Of a stretch of DNA of 64,000 bases, positions 9,187 through 17,568 are shown in pieces. The notes under the pieces were generated by a model. The model had not been told where the DNA came from. It saw only the letters and a list, made by a program, of their open reading frames with translations, and did not search any database. This stretch comes from Weeksellaceae bacterium (GTDB lineage Bacteria > Bacteroidota > Bacteroidia > Flavobacteriales > Weeksellaceae): positions 34,440 through 98,439 of the forward strand of contig JAKLPS010000025.1 of assembly GCA_022013695.1 (NCBI GenBank), read 5' to 3'. The stretch's first letter is position 1; every line of letters starts with the position of its first letter. The translations under genes and the position numbers were made by a program.

Positions 9187-9497
9187 TTATCCAGTATTTA
9201 CCTGAGGTTGAAGATTATTTGAATGAATTATCATATTTGCTTTTTCACAAGGAATACTTTGGATTTATAGAAAATGCCTTTGCTTATGTTGAGGAAATTG
9301 TTGATTTCATTGAGTACAATCTTCCAATTTTCCCCTTCAAGAAAACGCCTGAAAGTCTATCCCATCTCGGTTCGAAATATATTTTCTACAAAGCCAATCA
9401 CACCACGACTTGGTATGTATTCTTTGAAAATGTCGAAAATCGATATCTCGTTACTTTTATTACCAACAGCCATTCTGAGATTGTTCAGCATCTTTAG
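9174..9497 (+). CDS. ParE/RelE-like toxin
   Basis: 107 aa. It starts like ParE/RelE toxins (IIIQYLPEVEDYLNELSYLL), and the second half has a beta-strand pattern typical of the fold (KYIFYKANHTTTWYVFFE, then ENRYLVTFITNSHS). Related toxins either cut mRNA on the ribosome or poison gyrase; which applies cannot be told here. It overlaps the antitoxin gene by 13 bp. The start codon at 9174 is TTG-like in context or just inside the antitoxin end, so the exact N-terminus may shift by a few residues. Confidence 0.65.
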   Translation: MEKIIIQYLPEVEDYLNELSYLLFHKEYFGFIENAFAYVEEIVDFIEYNLPIFPFKKTPESLSHLGSKYIFYKANHTTTWYVFFENVENRYLVTFITNSHSEIVQHL

Positions 9498-9539
9498 AAA
9501 AAAAGAAACTTTATTTTAAAGTGAAATTTTGTCATTTCG

Positions 9540-9560
9540 AAGTATTTTTGAAAAATACTT
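9540..9560. terminator. Palindromic hairpin between convergent toxin and fic genes
   Basis: A 21-bp palindrome (AAGTATTTTT, central G, AAAAATACTT) lies midway between the toxin stop (9497) and the fic stop (9591). AT-rich tracts flank it on both sides, consistent with a bidirectional terminator. Confidence 0.5.
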
Positions 9561-9590
9561 GATTTTGAAATTGCTGAACAATACTTCAAT

Positions 9591-10691
9591 TTAAAGATTC
9601 AGCTGATACCGCACATTTCTTCCTTCACCTTGTTGCAACAAAATTTCCTTAACCGTCAGGTCCTGCAGATCTCGAGTGGCTGTGGCGCGAGAAACTTTGG
9701 TGATAGACACATATTTTTTAGCGGTCAGTCCGCCCTCAAAACCGCGAGTTCCAAATTCAAACATTTTCATAAGGGCTTTGGTTTGGCGCTCATTCATTTG
9801 AGGCTTGTGCCGATCCAAAAATTTACTTTTATTAAGTGTCAGCAAAATAGTCTGTTTGGCCTGTTTCTGGGCTTCCAAAACTACAGATGAAAAGTAGAAG
9901 ATCCAGTCTGTAATTTCTAAGGTTCTTTGGGCGGATTTCAAAGCGTTGTAATATTGCCTCTTATCTTTTTCAATAGTGCCGGAAAGGCTTATCAAAAACG
10001 GCATTCCAAAAGATTCCGAAAGGCATTTTTGGGAAATCGCCCTGCCAATTCGTCCATTTCCGTCTTCGAAGGGATGGATGCTTTCGAAATATAAATGAGA
10101 GAGGGCTGTTTTGACAAGAATATTTTTGACATCCGCCGTAGAAACTTTAAAATTATTGTACCACTGGACGAAATTTTCCATTTCTTGGGGTATCAGTTCT
10201 GAAGGCGGCGCTTCGAAATGAACCACTTCTCTTCCCAACGCTCCGGAAACAATTTGCATAGGCTCTTTACCTGTTCTATATTCTCCAGCCTTTATGTATG
10301 GAACATTCTGCATTAATAGATGATGCCAATTTTTCAGAAGCATTTCAGAAAATTCATCTTTGTAGGATTGCTGTACCGCAATCATCAGAGCAGCAATGCC
10401 TTGGGATTTTTTGTCTCGGATTTTGGGCAGCTCATCAGTCATTCCCAATTGCTTTTTTATCGAAGACATCACATCTTGTCTGCTGAAAAATTCTCCTTCT
10501 ATTTCCGAGGTTTTAACGGCTTCAGAAATCATAAATTCTAACATCGCTTCTTGCCGCACGGGTTCTGGAAAGGAATCCGCCAAACCTTTCATTTCACCTG
10601 TTTCCAGCGAAAAATTTATGATTAATGAGTCGAGCACAGCGTCGTCATAAGTGAAATTTGCCCAATTTGGTAACTGCCAATTATAATGCAT
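9591..10691 (-). CDS. Fic-family protein with N-terminal inhibitory helix and C-terminal winged helix
   Basis: 366 aa. The Fic motif is complete: HPFEDGNGRIGR at about residues 205-217, with the catalytic His and the ATP-binding residues. The inhibitory motif [S/T]xxxE[G/N] is present as TSEIEG at residues 61-66, so this is a class II Fic protein that is held off until the helix moves. The C-terminal part (KYVSITKVSRATATRDLQDL) looks like a winged helix-turn-helix. The protein probably AMPylates a cytoplasmic target and may bind DNA. Two 29-bp palindromes over its own promoter suggest autoregulation. It is a single gene, convergent with the toxin-antitoxin pair. Confidence 0.92.
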   Translation of the reverse strand: MHYNWQLPNWANFTYDDAVLDSLIINFSLETGEMKGLADSFPEPVRQEAMLEFMISEAVKTSEIEGEFFSRQDVMSSIKKQLGMTDELPKIRDKKSQGIAALMIAVQQSYKDEFSEMLLKNWHHLLMQNVPYIKAGEYRTGKEPMQIVSGALGREVVHFEAPPSELIPQEMENFVQWYNNFKVSTADVKNILVKTALSHLYFESIHPFEDGNGRIGRAISQKCLSESFGMPFLISLSGTIEKDKRQYYNALKSAQRTLEITDWIFYFSSVVLEAQKQAKQTILLTLNKSKFLDRHKPQMNERQTKALMKMFEFGTRGFEGGLTAKKYVSITKVSRATATRDLQDLTVKEILLQQGEGRNVRYQLNL

Positions 10692-10719
10692 GAGGCGATT
10701 AAATTAAATTATTGCCTCA
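10691..10719. promoter_or_regulatory. 29-bp operator-like palindrome 1 at the fic start
   Basis: Outer half-sites are TGAGGC at 10691 and GCCTCA ending at 10719, with AT-rich symmetric DNA between (ATTA.../...TAAT-like). It begins at the first base of the fic start codon and runs upstream, overlapping the -7 box at 10718-10725. It matches the second palindrome in half-site and length. Confidence 0.7.
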
Positions 10720-10725
10720 AATATA
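10718..10725 (-). promoter_or_regulatory. -7 box of fic
   Basis: TATATTTG on the minus strand is a perfect TAnnTTTG. It lies at the edge of palindrome 1 and between the two palindromes, so a protein bound to either could block RNA polymerase. Confidence 0.65.
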
Positions 10726-10734
10726 ATAGTTTTT

Positions 10735-10763
10735 TGAGGCAATTAGCACAATTAATTGCCTCA
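10735..10763. promoter_or_regulatory. 29-bp operator-like palindrome 2 upstream of fic
   Basis: Outer arms are TGAGGCAATTA and TAATTGCCTCA, a perfect 11-bp inverted pair around a 7-base centre. It has the same total length and the same TGAGGC half-sites as palindrome 1, and its centre is 44 bp away, about four helical turns. It covers the region where a -33 element would be. Confidence 0.75.
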
Positions 10764-10840
10764 TTTCTTTTTTTTCGGTTTTACTTTCGATGTAAATGAG
10801 GTACAGCGACGAATTTATCTTAAGTTTTAAGTTTAAGCTT

Positions 10841-10848
10841 TATTTTTG
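10841..10848 (+). promoter_or_regulatory. -7 box upstream of the membrane protein gene
   Basis: TATTTTTG matches TAnnTTTG and contains the first in-frame TTG (10846). That TTG is therefore unlikely to be the true start codon. Confidence 0.55.
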
Positions 10849-10857
10849 CAGAAATAT

Positions 10858-12141
10858 TTGATTTTGAAACTGCCTAACAAAATAATTTCTTTCCTGAAAA
10901 TCGTTTTCCCTTCTACAAAGATCGAAGCTTTTGTTTTTCTCTTTTTTGTGATCGGATATGGCGCCAATGCGTGCTTTATTGCGGAGCATTTCAGAATTAT
11001 TTATGACAATAGAATCCCGTGGGATGCCTATTTCAGTTTTGACAACCGCGCGATTATCCAGACTGGCGGCGGTTTTGAGCGGCATCCGCTTTCCAATTAT
11101 TTTTTTGATCAAATTCGCGCGTTTGCCCTTTGGATTTCCGGAAATCGTTACGATTCGGTATTTCGTTTGGTTTTGGCGTTATTGTCAACTTTAGTGATAA
11201 GTTTAGCCAACGTTCAGATTTTCAAATATCTCAATAATATTATCCGAATTCCATTGAAAATCAGTCTATTGATTCTATTTTTCTATGGCTTGTTTGTGAC
11301 GAATATTCTCTTGTCCTTCACGCCGGAAACCTATACTTATACTTTATTTTTTCTGTCGATATTCAATTATTATGCGGCAAAGAAAATCAATGAAGAGAAA
11401 ACGATGTCGTTTGGAGCTGCGATTATCGGTTCTGTTTTTATCGGTGGACTTACGATTACGAATATTGTAAAAGTTTACATTCCGTTTCTCTTTGAGAAAA
11501 AAATCTTCTGGAACTGGCGGAAAATCGGACGTGCAGTTTCGAAAATCGCAGCTTCTATCGCTGTTTTCGTGTTTTTGTTTTTGTTGAGATTGGATTTTAA
11601 TTTTCAAAATTTCCTGAACAAAACGGAAGAGCAGTATGAGAAATTTTCTACGCCAAAGGTGACGCCGCTTTGGGATATGATTGCGTCTTGGTTTCTTGGC
11701 GGCCCTATTCTGTTTCCGGGTTTTGTCATCAGAGATTATCACAGCAGAGACAAAAGTTTTTACTACAAAGCCTTGTTTATGGATGTTTACTCGTCCGTCG
11801 TGTCTTATATTTTTGTCGGAATTATTTTGTTGATGATTATCTGGAGCATTTTCAAAAATTTTAGAAACCGGCTGGTTTGGATCCTAGTCATTTCTTTTTC
11901 GGCAGATATACTCATTCATTGCGTTTTGAAATTCGGTCTTCATACCTCTTATATTTACGGCGGCCATTTCGTTTTCGTTTATCCGTTGTTGTTGGGCTGG
12001 CTGTTTTTCAGTTTTAAAGAGAAGACTTTGCCCTTGACATTTTTGTACGGAACATTGCTGATCCTCACCGTTTATCTTGGTTTTAATAATTTGTACCGCT
12101 TGACAGAGTTTTATCAATTCTTAGAAACTTACTACCAATAA
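10858..12141 (+). CDS. Polytopic membrane protein, possible GT-C-like glycosyltransferase
   Basis: About 427 aa. No ATG lies near the beginning. The reading frame opens at TTG 10846, but that codon is part of the promoter -7 box, so TTG 10858 or 10864 is more likely. About ten hydrophobic segments alternate with short loops. The first extracytoplasmic loop carries a DNRIPWDAYFSFDN stretch with acidic residues, as in GT-C enzymes that use lipid-linked sugars, but no diagnostic motif is certain. I do not recognise a named family. It is a single gene with a terminator downstream. Confidence 0.7.
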   Translation: MILKLPNKIISFLKIVFPSTKIEAFVFLFFVIGYGANACFIAEHFRIIYDNRIPWDAYFSFDNRAIIQTGGGFERHPLSNYFFDQIRAFALWISGNRYDSVFRLVLALLSTLVISLANVQIFKYLNNIIRIPLKISLLILFFYGLFVTNILLSFTPETYTYTLFFLSIFNYYAAKKINEEKTMSFGAAIIGSVFIGGLTITNIVKVYIPFLFEKKIFWNWRKIGRAVSKIAASIAVFVFLFLLRLDFNFQNFLNKTEEQYEKFSTPKVTPLWDMIASWFLGGPILFPGFVIRDYHSRDKSFYYKALFMDVYSSVVSYIFVGIILLMIIWSIFKNFRNRLVWILVISFSADILIHCVLKFGLHTSYIYGGHFVFVYPLLLGWLFFSFKEKTLPLTFLYGTLLILTVYLGFNNLYRLTEFYQFLETYYQ

Positions 12142-12147
12142 AGTTTG

Positions 12148-12334
12148 TAGAGCATGTTTAAAAATCAGAAAAAATCCTTAAACCACAAAAGTCAAAACAA
12201 TAGAAAATCTTTCAAAGAGCAAAAAAAGCTAATTTTTTGAAGCATTGTCCCTTTTTTGAACTTTTGATAAACTTAAGGAAGAATATCGCTTTTGTGACTT
12301 TTGTGGTTTTTGAAAGAAATTTAAACAGGCTCTA
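12148..12334. repeat. 187-bp MITE-like element with terminal inverted repeats
   Basis: The ends TAGAGCATGTTTAAA (12148-12162) and TTTAAACAGGCTCTA (12320-12334) are inverted repeats with one mismatch in 15. Inside them lies a second perfect inverted pair, AAACCACAAAAGTCA and its complement near 12295-12309. No coding sequence is present. The nested-hairpin design resembles a non-autonomous element. The flanks show no clear target-site duplication. Confidence 0.55.
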
Positions 12335-12359
12335 AGTTTATGTTAAAAATCAAAAAAAT

Positions 12360-12393
12360 ATCCGCCTCGTAACCATAACAAGCGGATTTTTTA
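12360..12393. terminator. Bidirectional terminator between convergent genes
   Basis: Stem ATCCGC/GCGGAT with a GTTATGGTTA-type loop has a T-run on both strands. It sits between the convergent membrane-protein gene (ending 12141) and the SPOR gene (ending 12424). Confidence 0.75.
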
Positions 12394-12423
12394 TTGACAA
12401 GAGAATTAAATTTTGTCTAATTT

Positions 12424-12930
12424 CTACTTCGCCTCTACACAAAAAACAGCGTACGGAATTACCGTAGCCGAGGGATAAACTTTTTTGACATGTCGAAGAT
12501 CATCTGCCGCACTATTTTTCGAGAAGTAGCTGCCGGCAAGGATTTTATAATTAGGTCTCAGAGAAGCATCTTTCTCCACTTTCAGATTTCTGAAGCTATT
12601 TCGGAATTCTGAGCTTATCTTGGACGCTTCTTCATTGCTTTTTACGATAACTACTTGGATTTTGAATCCCATAATTTTGGGGTTTTTTCTGCAGATCTCC
12701 GACGTAGTTAATTCTCTGCTGGCGACCAGAATTTTTGTCGGTTCCTTGCCAGATTCTCCGTCTCGGTTGCAATTACCTTCTACCTTTTCCAAAGCTTCAT
12801 TGATGCGTTTGTCCAGCGAGAACGAAAGCTCGGTTCCCGAGAGGGTGTCTTTTTTCACAATGTATTGAGCATCAATCTGGTAAAAAGAAAACACGGTTGC
12901 AATGATGAAAAGCTTAAGCAGATTGTTCAT
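12424..12930 (-). CDS. Secreted SPOR-domain protein
   Basis: 168 aa with an N-terminal signal peptide (LFIIATVFSFYQIDAQ). The C-terminal 75 residues, from GFKIQVVIVKSNEEAS to KVYPSATVIPYAVFC, have the SPOR pattern: a first strand with aromatic and Gln, KISSEFRNSF helix, NYKILAGSYFSKNSAADDL, then PSATVIPY. SPOR domains bind glycan strands that lack stem peptides, so this protein probably sits in the periplasm near the septum or cell wall. The middle part has three Cys and no known motif. It is a single gene convergent with the upstream membrane protein. Confidence 0.82.
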   Translation of the reverse strand: MNNLLKLFIIATVFSFYQIDAQYIVKKDTLSGTELSFSLDKRINEALEKVEGNCNRDGESGKEPTKILVASRELTTSEICRKNPKIMGFKIQVVIVKSNEEASKISSEFRNSFRNLKVEKDASLRPNYKILAGSYFSKNSAADDLRHVKKVYPSATVIPYAVFCVEAK

Positions 12931-13060
12931 TTACTATTTATTTTCAGCAAATTTATAATAAATTGAATGAAACGCAAACGCACTTATTTAGAACGTTTAC
13001 AAATTAATTGGATTTAACAAAAAGCATTCGATAAGGTCGTCTTAATTTTCGTCAATATGC

Positions 13061-13068
13061 TATTTTTG
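13061..13068 (+). promoter_or_regulatory. -7 box of the act operon
   Basis: TATTTTTG followed by C matches TAnnTTTG. The actA ATG lies 51 bp downstream of the box, giving a leader of roughly 45 bases. Confidence 0.6.
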
Positions 13069-13118
13069 CGGAACTGAATGTAAAAGTCAATAGAATTTAC
13101 TAACCCAAGATTATATAA

Positions 13119-14489
13119 ATGATTAGTTGGAGAAAGCATTACAAAAAGGGTCTGATAGCAATTAGTTTATTGTTGTCAACCGGCGCTTCCGTTTATGCAC
13201 AAGGCGATCCGAAAAAGGGACAGGATCTGTTCAAAGCAAACTGTACCGCTTGTCACGCCTTGGACAAAAAAATCGTAGGGCCTGCACTTGGCGGAGTTGT
13301 TGAGAAAGTCAAAAAAGATGGTAAGGATGTGGACTGGCTTCACAAGTGGATCACCAATAATGAGAAGCTAAGAGCATCTGGCGACGCCTACGCAAACAAG
13401 ATCTATGAGGATAATGGAAAAGTTGCGATGCTCGTTTTCGAAGGTAAGCTTTCCGATAAAGATATTGATGATATCCTGGCCTACACCACCAACCCACCAA
13501 AAGAAGAGCCCGCGGCCGATGCAAAAGCCGATGGCGCAGTAGCTAATGACACCGCATCTATAGAAGCTGAAAAAGCCCAACAGCTCAATTCTAAAATTGT
13601 AATTGCGGCTTTGATTGCGATTGCAGGCTTGCTAGTGTGGCTATTGGTGAAGATTCGTCAGCTCGTCAAACTCCAGCAGTCTCCGGAATTGGCCGAACTT
13701 GACTCCACGCGAGTGACTTCCTTCTCCGCAATGTATGAAAAATACAGCTATGTCGGCAAAGGACTTGTAGGCCTATTAGCTCTATTCGCGGTCTATGGCA
13801 TCTGGAACTGGATGATGTGGATTGGCGTTTACAAAGGATATGCACCGGAGCAACCGATCTATTTCTCCCATAAGATCCACGCCGGCGACAATAAAATCGA
13901 TTGCCAACTTTGTCATTCCAGTGCAAAATATGGTAAAGTTTCGGAAATTCCTTCCCTGAATGTCTGTATGAACTGTCACCGCACGATTTCTGAGTACAAA
14001 GGCAAATACCTCGAGCCCGGAAAAGACAGAGAATTCTACACCGGCGAGATTCAAAAAATATATGCCCACGCAGGATGGGATGCAGACAAGCAAGCGTACA
14101 CCGGCAAAACAGAACCTGTGGAGTGGACAAGGATTCACAATATGCCGGATTTTGTTTACTTCAATCACTCGCAACACGTCGTCGCAGGTGAGCAAGCCAT
14201 CATCAACGGTTTCAATGCGAAACAAAAAGACGCGGCCAACAAAATAGATGTGGTTTGCAAAGCGTGTCACGGAAAAATCGATACCATGAACGTCGTTCAA
14301 ATGGCCAATAACTTCACAATGGGCTGGTGCATAGAATGTCACCGAACTACAGAAGTGGATATGAACAACGGTTACAATAAAGAATACTTCAAAAATCTGC
14401 ATGAAAAGTTGAAAAAACAATATGGTGAAGGAAGCAAAATAACCGTAGATGCAATTGGAGGTCTCGAGTGTGGTAAATGTCATTATTAA
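13119..14489 (+). CDS. actA: Alternative complex III multiheme cytochrome ActA (six CxxCH, fused monoheme domain)
   Basis: 456 aa. A signal sequence (ISLLLSTGASVYAQG) is followed by a monoheme class I cytochrome c domain (CTACHAL, with a Met in VAMLVFEGKLSD as the likely axial ligand), a TM helix near residue 155, a second hydrophobic segment near residue 215, then a multiheme cytochrome domain with CQLCHSS, CMNCHRT, CKACHGK, CIECHRT and CGKCHY. That makes six heme sites. It carries electrons from the ActB/ActC part of the complex to downstream acceptors. It is the first gene of actABCDEF; actB follows 21 bp after the stop. Confidence 0.92.
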   Translation: MISWRKHYKKGLIAISLLLSTGASVYAQGDPKKGQDLFKANCTACHALDKKIVGPALGGVVEKVKKDGKDVDWLHKWITNNEKLRASGDAYANKIYEDNGKVAMLVFEGKLSDKDIDDILAYTTNPPKEEPAADAKADGAVANDTASIEAEKAQQLNSKIVIAALIAIAGLLVWLLVKIRQLVKLQQSPELAELDSTRVTSFSAMYEKYSYVGKGLVGLLALFAVYGIWNWMMWIGVYKGYAPEQPIYFSHKIHAGDNKIDCQLCHSSAKYGKVSEIPSLNVCMNCHRTISEYKGKYLEPGKDREFYTGEIQKIYAHAGWDADKQAYTGKTEPVEWTRIHNMPDFVYFNHSQHVVAGEQAIINGFNAKQKDAANKIDVVCKACHGKIDTMNVVQMANNFTMGWCIECHRTTEVDMNNGYNKEYFKNLHEKLKKQYGEGSKITVDAIGGLECGKCHY

Positions 14490-14510
14490 TAATAAAAATT
14501 AGAAGTATCA

Positions 14511-17500
14511 ATGGCTTCAAAAAAAATACAATTCAGAAGTATTCACGAACTAAAAGACCCAAGCCTGAACGGCAAGTTGGCGCTTAAAGAGTTTCAAAAC
14601 GAAATTCCGGTAGATGAATTCTTGGAAGATGCCGGCAACTCGGGGACTTCTCGAAGAGATTTCCTGAAATTATTGGGTTTCTCCACGGCTGCTGTTACTT
14701 TAGCTGCCTGCGAAGCGCCGGTCATCAAGACGATTCCGTATGTTGTAAAACCGCACGACATCATTCCGGGCATTCCCAATTATTACGCATCAACATATTT
14801 CGATGGATTCGATTTTGCCAGCGTTTTGGTAAAAACAAGAGAAGGGCGGCCTATCAAAATAGAACCAAATCCTGCGGCAGGTTCTTTGGGAAAAACCAAC
14901 GCGAGAGCTCAGGCCAGCGTGCTTTCTCTTTATGATAATGATAAAGTGAAGTTGCCAAGCTTGAACGGAGATGAGCAAACTGATTTTAGTAAAATTGACG
15001 ATTTTGTTTTAAAAGGTTTAGCTGAATCTCAGGCTGCTGGTAAAAAGATTGTGGTATTATCTCACTCTTTTCCCAGCCCAACTTTCAAAAAGCTATTTGG
15101 AGATTTCAAAACTAAATATCCTTCGGCCGAACTTATTACCTACGACGCCTTTCCTTACGCTGCAGCATTAGACGCGGCTCAGGAAGTTTTCGGACAAAGA
15201 GCCTTGCCGGTTTACGACCTTAGCACTTCTCAATTGGTCGTTTCTTTCAACGCCGATTTCTTAGGAGATTACAATGCGTCGAGCTTAGAAGTTTCGTATG
15301 CCGCGGCAAGAAAGCCAGGTCCCGAGATGTTGAGACACATCCAAGTAGAGTCCAACTTGAGTTTGACCGGCGCAAATGCCGATTCCAGATACCGATTGAA
15401 GCCAAGCGCAGTTTTCAAAACCTTAGTAGAGGTTTATAATGGACTGAACGGTGGAACTTCTGATAAAACAGCTTCTGAAATTGTAAAAGAACTTCAGGCA
15501 AAAGGCGAAAAAGCGGTTGTTTTGGCTGATGGTTCAAAAGCGGCTTACGTTTTAGCCCATTTAATTAATCAAAAATTAGGATCTAAAGCTTTCACGGGCA
15601 AAGCCAATTTCCGCAAAGAATACGACAATGCAAGATTCAACGAATTCTTATCGTGGTTGAATAGCGGGCAAGTTGGCGTTCTGATTTCTAACAATGTCAA
15701 CCCTATTTATTCTCACGCCAAAGGAGAATCTCTAAAAGCAGCGTTGTCCAAAGTGCCTTACTCTGTAGCAATTACAGATAAGAAAAACGAAATGTACAAA
15801 GCTTCTAAAGCGGTCATTCCTTATGCACATTGGTTAGAATCTTGGGGCGATATCGCTCCGCAAACTGGTGCTTATTCATTGATGCAACCAACGATCCAAA
15901 AAATATATACGTCGCGACAGGTTGAAGAATCTCTTTTGGTTTGGATCAATGGGAAAAACAGTCCGGCTAATAACTACTATGAATATCTTAAAGCAAATGC
16001 TTTAACGCTTAATGAAGGGAAAACTTTCAACAAGACTTTATATAATGGTTTCACGACTGGTGGCCTTTCTGCAGGATTGGCTTACACAGGTGGAAATGCG
16101 GCGCAAGCTATCGCAGAATTAAGCGCTTTCAAACCTACTCCATTAGAATTACAACTTTATACCAAGCCGGCAATTGGCGACGGAACACAATCTAACAACC
16201 CTTGGTTGATGGAGCTTCCGGATCCTATTTCCAGATTGTCTTGGGACAACTATCTTACGATTTCTCCAAAAGATGCTGAGGCAATGGGTCTCGAAAATAG
16301 CCTTAATGCTAGAATGCAACTCGACGGAGACTTGGTTAGCTTGACGGTAAACGGAGTTACCTTAAAAGATGTTCCTGTTTTTATACAACCGGGACAGGCA
16401 GAAGGATCTTTGGGTCTTGCTTTAGGTTATGGGAAGAAAAATTCCGGAAAAGTAGCGGAAACAGGTATCAATGCCTATCCTCTATTCGATGGGTACAACA
16501 CAGTTCTTAGCAATGTAAAAATTGAAAAAACCGGAGAAGATTATGAATTTGCAGGAATGCAACTTCAAAATACCGTGATGGGGCGTTATGAAATCGCTAA
16601 AGAAGTTTCTTTGGAAGATTTCATCAACAAACCTACCGATGAGTGGAACGCGCCACTGGCTATGCACACCATCGGAGGCGAGCTTCCATTAGGGAAAGTA
16701 GATCTTTGGGATGCTTTTGATGATACAGACGGTCCTCACTTCAATTTGTCAGTAGATCTTAACTCTTGCACAGGTTGCGGCGCTTGCGTAGTGGCTTGTC
16801 AGGCCGAAAATAACGTGGCAGTAGTTGGTAAAGATGAAATCAGAATGTCCAGAGATATGTATTGGTTGAGAATTGACCGGTATTATTCTGCCATAGAAAA
16901 GATCGAAACCAAGGAGCAACTCGACAGAGGTCTTAATGCCGCGCAGCTTTATGGTGGTCCTTTTACAGAAGGTGTTTTGAATCATCCGGCGGATAATCCG
17001 GATGTCATCTTCCAGCCAGTGATGTGCCAGCATTGTAATCACGCGCCTTGCGAAACAGTTTGTCCAGTGGCAGCAACCTCGCACGGGAAACAAGGCCAAA
17101 ATCAAATGGCGTACAACAGATGTATCGGTACAAGATACTGTGCGAACAACTGTCCTTATAAAGTTCGACGATTCAATTGGTTCAATTATGCCTTGAATGA
17201 CAAGTTCGATTTCCATATGAATAATGACTTGGGAAGAATGGTTCTCAACCCAGATGTGGTTACCCGAACAAGAGGGGTGATGGAAAAATGTTCTATGTGC
17301 ATCCAGCTGACTCAGAACACTATTCTGGAAGCGAAGAAGGAGGGCAGAAGAGTGGTTGACGGAGAGTTCCAGACAGCGTGTTCCAAAGCTTGTTCTACGG
17401 GTTCGTTGAAATTTGGAGATATGAATGATGTGGCTTCAGAAGTTCGCAGCTTGTTCAACAGCAACCGAAAATATGTATTGCTAGAAGAGATTGGCACGAA

Positions 17501-17561
17501 GCCCAACGTTTTCTACCATACCAAAATCAGAAACAGAAAAGAAAGTTTAAATAATAAATAG
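14511..17561 (+). CDS. actB: Alternative complex III Fe-S subunit ActB
   Basis: 1016 aa. The N-terminus has a Tat-type motif (SRRDFLKLLG) and a lipobox-like LAACEAP, so it is exported folded and probably lipid-anchored. Residues up to about 740 form a molybdopterin-oxidoreductase-like region. In this family it lacks a functional cofactor. The C-terminal ferredoxin region holds the cysteine sets CTGCGACVVAC, CQHCNHAPCETVC, CIGTRYCANNC, and CSMC with later CSKAC, as expected for the Fe-S relay. It moves electrons from quinol oxidised at ActC to the ActA hemes. actC starts 7 bp after the stop. Confidence 0.94.
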   Translation: MASKKIQFRSIHELKDPSLNGKLALKEFQNEIPVDEFLEDAGNSGTSRRDFLKLLGFSTAAVTLAACEAPVIKTIPYVVKPHDIIPGIPNYYASTYFDGFDFASVLVKTREGRPIKIEPNPAAGSLGKTNARAQASVLSLYDNDKVKLPSLNGDEQTDFSKIDDFVLKGLAESQAAGKKIVVLSHSFPSPTFKKLFGDFKTKYPSAELITYDAFPYAAALDAAQEVFGQRALPVYDLSTSQLVVSFNADFLGDYNASSLEVSYAAARKPGPEMLRHIQVESNLSLTGANADSRYRLKPSAVFKTLVEVYNGLNGGTSDKTASEIVKELQAKGEKAVVLADGSKAAYVLAHLINQKLGSKAFTGKANFRKEYDNARFNEFLSWLNSGQVGVLISNNVNPIYSHAKGESLKAALSKVPYSVAITDKKNEMYKASKAVIPYAHWLESWGDIAPQTGAYSLMQPTIQKIYTSRQVEESLLVWINGKNSPANNYYEYLKANALTLNEGKTFNKTLYNGFTTGGLSAGLAYTGGNAAQAIAELSAFKPTPLELQLYTKPAIGDGTQSNNPWLMELPDPISRLSWDNYLTISPKDAEAMGLENSLNARMQLDGDLVSLTVNGVTLKDVPVFIQPGQAEGSLGLALGYGKKNSGKVAETGINAYPLFDGYNTVLSNVKIEKTGEDYEFAGMQLQNTVMGRYEIAKEVSLEDFINKPTDEWNAPLAMHTIGGELPLGKVDLWDAFDDTDGPHFNLSVDLNSCTGCGACVVACQAENNVAVVGKDEIRMSRDMYWLRIDRYYSAIEKIETKEQLDRGLNAAQLYGGPFTEGVLNHPADNPDVIFQPVMCQHCNHAPCETVCPVAATSHGKQGQNQMAYNRCIGTRYCANNCPYKVRRFNWFNYALNDKFDFHMNNDLGRMVLNPDVVTRTRGVMEKCSMCIQLTQNTILEAKKEGRRVVDGEFQTACSKACSTGSLKFGDMNDVASEVRSLFNSNRKYVLLEEIGTKPNVFYHTKIRNRKESLNNK

Positions 17562-17568
17562 GTAAAAA

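Noticed and set aside
12148..12334. Insertion sequence
   Set aside because: It has inverted ends but no transposase and is too short; MITE-like at most.
13782..14483. 233-codon open frame on the minus strand inside actA
   Set aside because: actA on the plus strand carries six CxxCH sites; the opposite frame is a by-product of its codon use.
14511..17561. True molybdoenzyme
   Set aside because: The operon and domain order identify ActB, in which the molybdopterin-like domain lacks a cofactor; no Mo ligand is evident.
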